Assembly (NCBI GenBank): GCA_949879795.1
Contig: CATLBR010000002.1
Span: 62,001-126,000, forward strand
Direction: 5' to 3'
DNA from: an uncultured Hungatella sp.
GTDB taxonomy: Bacteria > Bacillota > Clostridia > Lachnospirales > Lachnospiraceae
Length of the DNA: 64,000 nucleotides
How positions within the stretch are numbered: position 1 is the stretch's first letter; each line of letters starts with the position of its first letter. A program made the translations under genes and the position numbers. The notes under the pieces were generated by a model. That model was not told the origin of the DNA. It was given only the letters and a program-made list of their open reading frames with translations, and made no database searches. This document shows, one piece after another, positions 9,754 through 16,780 of this stretch.

Positions 9754-10832
9754 AGACTCTCCGCCCTCCTTTCTCCGGTCCTGCTTTTGATTTTCCCTGT
9801 CTGTTTTGTAACGGCACCAGCCTCTTTGGTCAGTCTTTTTGTTTCTCCCTGGTCAAGTCTCTCTTCCAGTTCCCTCACATAATTCCCCGGGCGGTCAGCC
9901 TTTCCTCCCGGACATTTCCCCGGCTGCCTGTCCCTTAAGATCAGGGCGAAGCAGCTCTTATCTCTCTTTATCAGCTCCCCCAGCTCACGAAGCCACCTCT
10001 CGCTCTCCGAAAGAGTCCCCTCATACCTTGTAAGGAACTGGACAAATGGCAGGACAAAATCCGCCCCAAAAGTAAGGGAAGCATAGTGGTCCAGGGGAAT
10101 CACCCCTATCCCGGCATCCCGGATTTCATGGAAACTGTCGGGATACACCAGCCACTGCTCGTCATCCTGGGCAAAGTCCTCTTCCCATGGTTCGAACCGA
10201 TTGACCACCACGGCTTTTATAGATGGAAAAAAGGGGGACTCGATAGTCTCCACCACGGTTCCGGAAGGGTAGGGAAGTCTCAGATAGTGGTAATCACAGG
10301 GACCGATCCGGTAATCATTGTGCTCCACAGCCTCCACGGTCTCCGGCAGGCAGTAGAGAATTTTTCCTTCCCAATTCACAAGAATATTCCATTCCCGGTC
10401 CAGATATCTGCCACCCCTCCTGTGAAATTTGCCCAGGACCCCAAAAAAGGATTCCGAGCTGATCTCATATCTGTCCGCTGCCTCCTTAATCTGCTCCCTG
10501 ATAAACTCAATCCCGGGCTGAGGGAGGGTGAAGATCCTCTTTGTTACCAATTCTTCCCTTCTTCCATGACAATAGATCTCCGCCTCATAGAGATTGCTCT
10601 GCCCGCCGACCATGTGGAGAACCTCATCCAATGTCTCCATCATGTCAATCCTTTGATCCAGAATCCCTCCTGCCTCCCGGCCAAGCCCCCGCAGGCCCTC
10701 CAGCTTTTCTCCCAGGTTTTTGTGGGGCGCTGAAAGGATACAATCGATCTGCTCGTCAAGATCCAACTCTCTTTCGGCGGACAGCCACCGGGCTATGTCC
10801 AGGGAATAAATCCATCGCTTTAAGTCTATCAT
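9750..10832 (-). CDS. Hypothetical protein A of the eight-gene operon
   Basis: MIDLKRWIYSLDIARWLSAERELDLDEQID...; ATGA overlaps at both ends. Confidence 0.6.
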   Translation of the reverse strand: MIDLKRWIYSLDIARWLSAERELDLDEQIDCILSAPHKNLGEKLEGLRGLGREAGGILDQRIDMMETLDEVLHMVGGQSNLYEAEIYCHGRREELVTKRIFTLPQPGIEFIREQIKEAADRYEISSESFFGVLGKFHRRGGRYLDREWNILVNWEGKILYCLPETVEAVEHNDYRIGPCDYHYLRLPYPSGTVVETIESPFFPSIKAVVVNRFEPWEEDFAQDDEQWLVYPDSFHEIRDAGIGVIPLDHYASLTFGADFVLPFVQFLTRYEGTLSESERWLRELGELIKRDKSCFALILRDRQPGKCPGGKADRPGNYVRELEERLDQGETKRLTKEAGAVTKQTGKIKSRTGERRAESL

Positions 10833-11236
10833 AACGTTTCCTCCAATATCCCACATTGATAGTGGGCGGAATTGTCAATCTTAACCCTGACATCCATGTC
10901 CTCAATCCCGAATGTCTCCCTGATCAGCTCCAGAAAATCTTCTCGGTTCAGAATCTGAGGATTGATGAATATCAAAGCCTTTCCGTGGGAAATCTCCACC
11001 CGCCCTCTGGGGTAATAATTCCATGGAATTCCTCTCAGCTCTTTCCGCCCTCCCGTGACGGTCCGCCAGGAATCCTTATGGGTGTTGTTACAGCCGTTTT
11101 TGGAATTAAAAGAAACAGCCGCCTCCGGATTTCCGTCTTCATCACAGGGAATGGGAAGAGCCAATATCTCTCCCGTGAACACAAGCTCCCCTTCCTTGTC
11201 TGTGGAGCAGGGGAACCAGAAAATACCTTTGTTCAT
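10829..11236 (-). CDS. Hypothetical protein
   Basis: MNKGIFWFPCSTDKEGELVFTGEILALPIP...; ATGA overlap with the next gene. Confidence 0.6.
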   Translation of the reverse strand: MNKGIFWFPCSTDKEGELVFTGEILALPIPCDEDGNPEAAVSFNSKNGCNNTHKDSWRTVTGGRKELRGIPWNYYPRGRVEISHGKALIFINPQILNREDFLELIRETFGIEDMDVRVKIDNSAHYQCGILEETL

Positions 11237-11258
11237 TTTCGTTTCCTCCGCACCTCCT

Positions 11259-12608
11259 TTACTGTCCTCCAAGGGGCATCCGAATCCCGTCCCGAAGTAC
11301 CTGTACCCGGTCAGCATAAGGGGCAAACTCCGGCACGGACGCGAAATCCTCCGGCCGCTCTGTGTGCATGGGAATGATGATTTTCGGATTTACCAGTCGG
11401 ATCACCTTGGCGATGGTCTCCACATAGGCGTGTCCGCTGGTGTGAAGAGATCTGTAGGGATGTCCGCCGATGAACCGAAGCAGATTCTGATCAGCCTTCC
11501 TTCCTTTCAGATACCCGTTCCACATGGAGTAAATGATCTGTCCGTCCCTGTCAAAAAACTTGTCCCGCAGTATTTCAAAGGGGCTTTGATAGGTGTCCGG
11601 GTGGGTATTCTTCCGGGCCAGCAGGACAAAGCCGTCCCTCTCCAGTTCCTCTTCGGTGACGGAGAGAAAGTATAGAGGATTCTCCATAGATTGTCTGATC
11701 TCGCGCAGCCTGGCCCACCCGCTGTCGGTCTCTCCCAGCACATACACGGTCGGATGCTTTTTCGATGGCTGGTATTGAGGAAATTTCCCTTTTCTCTCCA
11801 TGTCCCTCATGGCGGTAATCATAACCAGTGCCTGATACAGATCGCAGACAAACCGCAGATTCCCTGGCGTATTGTGATAAAACTCCATAATGCTGTCCAG
11901 GTTGGTGGAAGAGACCAGGACAAAATTGTATTTGTGCTTTTGAAAAAGCTTTCCCGCCTCCAAACCCAGTTCCCGCTCCGACCTCACCAGGACAGTTCCG
12001 ACCTCCTTTAAGCGGCTGACCATGGTTCCCTCGGTGATGAGAATATCCACCGGCCCAGGCACATAGGTTTTCAGTACTCTCTCCAGACGGCCATTTTCCC
12101 CCACGATACCGTGCTCCCGGAAATCTCCGGTATACAAAATGGTCTTGCCGGCCACTTTGATGGTAAACATGTAGGAATCCAGGGCAGAGTGATCCACATA
12201 GAGGGGGCGAACCTGGATACCGGGAACCGGTGTCATCCAGGTTCCTGCCTCATAGGTACCCATCCGTTCCACCATGGGAAGACCTTTTTCTCTGGCATTG
12301 CGGTCTATATAGGGGACAAGGACCCGCAGAATATTCTTAGCCAGGGGACCGATGTACATGGGAACGTCGTCGGGGATCTCCTTGAACAGTCCATAGTGGT
12401 CCCCATGGTAGTGGGTAAATAAAACGGCGCTGTTCCGGCGGGAACCAAAAACCTTCTGGAACATCTCCGAATCTTTCGTTTCAGCGGTTTCATCCTCTCC
12501 CGGCAGATTGGCTCCGAAATCGATCAGGATGCGGCTCTTGCCTGTACAAATCTCCGTACAACAGCCGCCGATCTGGCGGCTGCCCCGGTGGAACAAAAGA
12601 TCAGCCAT
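11259..12608 (-). CDS. Metallo-beta-lactamase-fold nuclease with beta-CASP-like region (RNase J/CPSF-like)
   Basis: LFTHYHGDHYGL, ILYTGDFREHG, LVSSTNLDS, HTSGHAYVETIAKVIRLVNPKIIIPMHTE. Confidence 0.8.
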   Translation of the reverse strand: MADLLFHRGSRQIGGCCTEICTGKSRILIDFGANLPGEDETAETKDSEMFQKVFGSRRNSAVLFTHYHGDHYGLFKEIPDDVPMYIGPLAKNILRVLVPYIDRNAREKGLPMVERMGTYEAGTWMTPVPGIQVRPLYVDHSALDSYMFTIKVAGKTILYTGDFREHGIVGENGRLERVLKTYVPGPVDILITEGTMVSRLKEVGTVLVRSERELGLEAGKLFQKHKYNFVLVSSTNLDSIMEFYHNTPGNLRFVCDLYQALVMITAMRDMERKGKFPQYQPSKKHPTVYVLGETDSGWARLREIRQSMENPLYFLSVTEEELERDGFVLLARKNTHPDTYQSPFEILRDKFFDRDGQIIYSMWNGYLKGRKADQNLLRFIGGHPYRSLHTSGHAYVETIAKVIRLVNPKIIIPMHTERPEDFASVPEFAPYADRVQVLRDGIRMPLGGQ

Positions 12609-13552
12609 TATTTCGTCTTCCTTTCCGGGTAAATGTCTTTCAGAATGCCTGACAGCAGCAGGGCCATCTCATTCTCCTGATTCCCTTTCAAATATTTCCC
12701 TTCCAGATATTCACCGGCATCCGCCAGGCTGAAGCTGTGACGGTCGTCCCGGGCAGGCTCCATATAAAAGCCCCTGTATTCCTCCTTCTTAAATTCCTCT
12801 GACGGGCATACTCCTGCAGGTGTCAGATAGATGAGCTTCAGAGGCTTATCCCACAAGGTACGTTGCTTATGAAGATAGTCCAGAAGCTGGCCCGCGGTGT
12901 AGAGATACTTTCGTGAGCGGGTACTATCCTTCTGGGTCCAGCTCTCCCTCCGGATCAGCTCCATGGCCTTCTCGGCGCAGTGCCCGGAAAGATGATTCAT
13001 GTCATAGTTTTCTCCGGGATTCCAGATGTTCAATATCAGAAAAAAGGCCTTTTCCAGTGCCTCATCGCCATCCCATATGGGATACCCGGCTTTATCTGAT
13101 CCCGAATCTTGTGGAAAATTCTTTTCATAAGTTGTACCGAAAGCTCCTTTCATAACATTCAGCAGCTTGTTCCCAAAGACCTGGCCAAATGTTTTTCCTC
13201 GGCAATTCTTCAAGTACCGACCGGCCTGTTCATCGGCCTGTTCCGTTTTCGTGCCGCTGTCTGTTGTCTTCAGTTCTACCAGATAGATAACCTCCTCGTC
13301 TCCAAGAACATAATCAATCTTTGTCCCCCTCTTTCCATATCTGGGAACTTTCTTTGGCTTTTCTGACTCCCGAACAGACATTTCCTTGGTGATATAACAA
13401 AGTTCTCCTTTGAAAGAAGACTGGGACTGGTTCTGTAAAATCTCCGCCACATAAGGCGTCAGCAGGGTATCCAGGATGACCTCCGCCTTGATATTGGGGG
13501 TAAAGTAGTCCCTGACCACAGATTCCCTGATTTTATCCATTTGTTCTGTCAT
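12608..13552 (-). CDS. Putative PD-(D/E)XK-fold nuclease
   Basis: RGTKIDYVLGDEEVIYLVELKTTDSG fits D-x(n)-ExK in a strand-hairpin context; its stop overlaps the next start (TAATG). Confidence 0.6.
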   Translation of the reverse strand: MTEQMDKIRESVVRDYFTPNIKAEVILDTLLTPYVAEILQNQSQSSFKGELCYITKEMSVRESEKPKKVPRYGKRGTKIDYVLGDEEVIYLVELKTTDSGTKTEQADEQAGRYLKNCRGKTFGQVFGNKLLNVMKGAFGTTYEKNFPQDSGSDKAGYPIWDGDEALEKAFFLILNIWNPGENYDMNHLSGHCAEKAMELIRRESWTQKDSTRSRKYLYTAGQLLDYLHKQRTLWDKPLKLIYLTPAGVCPSEEFKKEEYRGFYMEPARDDRHSFSLADAGEYLEGKYLKGNQENEMALLLSGILKDIYPERKTK

Positions 13553-13600
13553 GTCTGCTCCTTCCTATGTACATAAAATGATCGGTAATTTAGTATACCA

Positions 13601-13730
13601 TGTCCTTCGGACACTCTACCCTCCGGGGGATGCGCGTGGTTCGGTTTGGTGTTTTGTCTCGCTTCGCGAGACCCGAACCAGCGCTGGTATAATCTCTGTC
13701 GAGATTATACCATATCCGCCCCGGGGGCGG
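13601..13730. repeat. Array of hairpin-forming inverted repeats upstream of the eight-gene operon
   Basis: TGTCC-TTC-GGACA (13601-13613); GGTTCGG...CCGAACC (13638-13679) enclosing GTCTCG...CGAGAC; TGGTATAATCTC-TGTC-GAGATTATACCA (13685-13712); CCGCCCC/GGGGCGG (13716-13730). Confidence 0.7.
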
Positions 13731-13789
13731 CAACCGATTCGCGGGCGTTTCCTCTGCTCACACCCCGGCTATTCCCACTGACTGGACGG

Positions 13790-14093
13790 TTAAAGATAAA
13801 AAACTTTCTCATCCTCCAGCCGCATACAGGCCAGCCTGGCCTCCGGATTGCTCCCTTTAAATCCACATCCGCAGTCTAAATCATAGAAAATGCAGTCTGT
13901 CTCTTCATCATAAGCACGGTACACCTTTCCATGGTTGAAGGGAAGTTCATACCTTGCCATGGTCGGGGTATGCCCTGCCAGGATCATCCCGTGCTCCCCC
14001 CTCCAAACAGTCTTCCGAAAATCCGATCTTTTCAAGCATTGACATCATGGCGTCATAATGTCCATGAATATCCGTCATAACATAAGTACTCAT
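13790..14093 (-). pseudogene. Internally deleted and frame-shifted Ser/Thr phosphatase-family metallophosphoesterase
   Basis: One frame encodes MSTYVMTDIHGHYDAMMSMLEKIGFSED; a different frame encodes GMILAGHTPTMARYELPFNHGKVYRAYDEETDCIFYDLDCGCGFKGSNPEARLACMRLEDEKVFYL. The central GDxxDRG/NHE catalytic block is missing. Confidence 0.75.
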
Positions 14094-14324
14094 TTGACAG
14101 CCCTCCTTATCCCTTCTTTCAGGATTACTGCGTAAAGTATACCACAGTGCCTTTCACTATCGCGTCATTAGGATGACGGGTCTATTGTCAGAAATCTTGC
14201 ACATTCTCGAATACATGTGTTCTAACAGTAGCAGGGATTTTGATCTTATGATAGAATACCTTCATACTGCCTGGGACAAAGGGTCATGCCTTTCGTCCGC
14301 GGAGAACATGAGGAGGGCGCTGAT

Positions 14325-15113
14325 ATGACCTATGCTGAGTATCAGGAATACATGAGAAATTTTTTTGAACAGTATTATCAGAATCTTTCACAGGAAGAGG
14401 TCTCTTTGACACTTCCCCTTGGGGAAGAGGAAAAAGAGATGTGGAGCGATGATGCGGACCCTGATGATGAATGGAAAAAATGGAAGCTGGTTCCTGCTAT
14501 GATTTCGGATGAGGAAATCAGGGAACTGGAAAAAGAAATAGGGGCTAGGCTGCCTCTCTCCCTGAAAGCGTTTCTGACGGTTACCCACCACTGCTTTGAT
14601 AATCCCATAGGACGCAATTCCGCGGCCAAGCATTTTCAGGGAGTGAGAGACGCTTGGAATCCCGCCCTTGTGAGATGCGGCTATTTGCCCTTTGCATGGG
14701 ATGAAGAGGGCGGCTTTGTCCGTTGTATCCGGCTGGAAAAAATGCCGGAAGAAGAGAAATGCGGAATTTACCAGATTGACCATGAAGTATTGTTTGATTT
14801 TGACCAGGACACGGTGACACCGGAAGAAATAGACCAGCGCATGAAGTTTGTTTCCCAGAATCTGCTCACCTATCTTGATGAGATCCTCCATAACAGGGAT
14901 TGTGATTCCCTGCGAAAGGCTTCTCAAAAAGCGGTTCTCAGGGTATTGAAAGAAGAGTGCGGGTTACAGAATTACGATGAATTGTCGGATAAAATAGATG
15001 ATGACGAAGAATTTGATAAAATAATCACTGCGCTGAAACCAGTTCAGAAACAGTATTCCATTTCAGATGATGATTTGGAGGAAATGCTGTGGGCTGCGGA
15101 GTATTATTTCTAG
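14325..15113 (+). CDS. SMI1/KNR4 (SUKH)-family protein
   Basis: SDEEIRELEKEIGARLPLSLKAFLTVTHHCFDNP is a SUKH N-terminal signature. Confidence 0.7.
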   Translation: MTYAEYQEYMRNFFEQYYQNLSQEEVSLTLPLGEEEKEMWSDDADPDDEWKKWKLVPAMISDEEIRELEKEIGARLPLSLKAFLTVTHHCFDNPIGRNSAAKHFQGVRDAWNPALVRCGYLPFAWDEEGGFVRCIRLEKMPEEEKCGIYQIDHEVLFDFDQDTVTPEEIDQRMKFVSQNLLTYLDEILHNRDCDSLRKASQKAVLRVLKEECGLQNYDELSDKIDDDEEFDKIITALKPVQKQYSISDDDLEEMLWAAEYYF

Positions 15114-15196
15114 CCGCGAAGGGTCTCTCAAAATGCCTTTCGACGACATGCCGCCGAACCGAAGGTGAGAGGGCGGCACCAAAAAGGAGGATTTTT

Positions 15197-15598
15197 ATGA
15201 AACATGCCGGGAAAAAGAATTCCCATATACAGAGTTTTATCTTCAACACCGCCATGCTGCTGGAACTTCTTGTGGCGCTGATCGTCATCGTGGCCCTTGT
15301 CATCATGTTCGCCCATGTGCCGGTGGACTTAAAAGTGTTGGTGGAAAATGGGGAATTCAACCAGTTTTTGAAAAAAATGTTCGACCTGATCATCGGGATT
15401 GAACTCCTCAAGATGCTGTGCCGCCATGATCTGGATTCCATTGTGGAGGTTCTTTTGTTCTCCGTGGCGAGAGAGATGATCATCGAGCATATGCCCATCT
15501 ATTTTGAGCTGGTTGGGATCATCGCCATCGCGATCCTGTTCCTTGTGAGAAAATATCTCTTTGTCTCTGCTTTAGATAAGGTGGAAGAGACGGAATAA
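15197..15598 (+). CDS. PsiE-like small membrane protein
   Basis: Four predicted TM helices; FNTAMLLELLVALIVIVALVIM...REMIIEHMPIYFELVGIIAIAILFLVRKYLF; strong SD AAAAAGGAGG. Confidence 0.6.
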   Translation: MKHAGKKNSHIQSFIFNTAMLLELLVALIVIVALVIMFAHVPVDLKVLVENGEFNQFLKKMFDLIIGIELLKMLCRHDLDSIVEVLLFSVAREMIIEHMPIYFELVGIIAIAILFLVRKYLFVSALDKVEETE

Positions 15599-15608
15599 GG
15601 CAAAAAAT

Positions 15609-15663
15609 GTCCTGAACCTGTTGGCCTTTTATGTCAGGCAGCAGGTTTCAGGACGATTTTTTT
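15609..15663 (+). terminator. Rho-independent terminator
   Basis: GTCCTGAACCTG...CAGGTTTCAGGAC followed by a T-rich run. Confidence 0.7.
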
Positions 15664-16474
15664 AATCATAGATGCTTTCCACATCCCAGTCCAGGAAGAC
15701 CCCGGTGGCTCCGTCAATCTCAAACTCGTATTCCATGGCATTGTACACAAACTCGCCTTCATAGATCAGACGGCCGTCATCGTGATCTCTCTCCAATTTT
15801 TTCCAGATCACATCAGCAGCTTTCGCGCCCGCCTTCTTTAAAGCGGCTTCCTTCGCTCCCTCGGTGCCGGATATGGCGTCCGCCTTGACTTCCGGGGCCG
15901 CGTAAGAGGGATTTCCGGCATTTTCCTTTGCCAGCAGACAGCCCCAGGCGTCATATTCCCAACTGATCACCGTTCCGTCTGTCCCATTGAATTCATGTTT
16001 GTATTTGATATGGTCAGCGGTATAGAATTCTGTCTCGTATACCAGCCTTCCGTTCTCGTACTCCCCTTCGGCTTTCAAAAACAGGACATCATCCGCCTTC
16101 TGGCCGGTATATTCCAAAGCCAGCTCCTTGGCCCTGTCTACGGATATAGAGGTCTTCCCGTCGGAAGACTTGGACTCCAAAGTGACGGTGTCATAATCAA
16201 TGCTCAATATAGTGCCATCGGCCATAAGGATCTCATAATCATACTTCTTGTAATCCTTTGTGAGAAATTCCACCTCATAAGTCTGCCGGTCATTTTCAAT
16301 ATCCGCTTCCAGCTTTAAAAATGTTACCTGATCCGCCTTCTCTCCGGCGTGTTCTAAGGCAATGGACTTGGCTTTTTCCTCGGTAATCTGAGCGGCTGAC
16401 ACATTCGTTGTCATGGACACCGCCAGAATTCCTGCCGCCAGACCGATTCTTGATGCTGGGATTCTTTTTTTCAT
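15662..16474 (-). CDS. Secreted protein with three PepSY-like repeats
   Basis: Signal peptide and three repeats of ITEEKAKSIALEHAGEKADQVTFLKLEAD...YEVEF type. Confidence 0.85.
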   Translation of the reverse strand: MKKRIPASRIGLAAGILAVSMTTNVSAAQITEEKAKSIALEHAGEKADQVTFLKLEADIENDRQTYEVEFLTKDYKKYDYEILMADGTILSIDYDTVTLESKSSDGKTSISVDRAKELALEYTGQKADDVLFLKAEGEYENGRLVYETEFYTADHIKYKHEFNGTDGTVISWEYDAWGCLLAKENAGNPSYAAPEVKADAISGTEGAKEAALKKAGAKAADVIWKKLERDHDDGRLIYEGEFVYNAMEYEFEIDGATGVFLDWDVESIYD

Positions 16475-16542
16475 GGGACTCTCCTTCTCAATCTTAAAAA
16501 ATCATTCCGAGTAATATATCGGCATTCTCCTGAAAAAAATAA

Positions 16543-16634
16543 TCATGTCACTCCGTCACAATCCTGATCCCTCTCTTTCAGATTCCTGGAATCCTGTTCT
16601 CCATACCATCTCACCGCCTCCCTTTCCGTTTTAC
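16543..16634 (-). pseudogene. Remnant of the 3' end of a paralogue of the 1012-aa gene (28530..31568)
   Basis: Minus-strand translation KTEREAVRWYGEQDSRNLKERDQDCDGVT* compared with LKEAVRWYEQQGAVILRERGIRIVVER*; DNA ataccatctcaccgcctcc versus ataccacctgaccgcctcc. Confidence 0.6.
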
Positions 16635-16780
16635 ATGCCTACATTCGGCAGGCACCATTCTCTATTCTTAAAACCAATATAGTTTACCAGCATAAATTGA
16701 TAATAAGAAACCGCCTGCCCAAATGTCCAGAAAAAATCATCTCCCGAAGTCATACGCAAGGCCTAGTCCTTTTTTAAATA

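Noticed and set aside
13601-13730. Possible CRISPR array
   Set aside because: The inverted repeats differ from one another and there are no regularly spaced identical direct repeats or cas genes.
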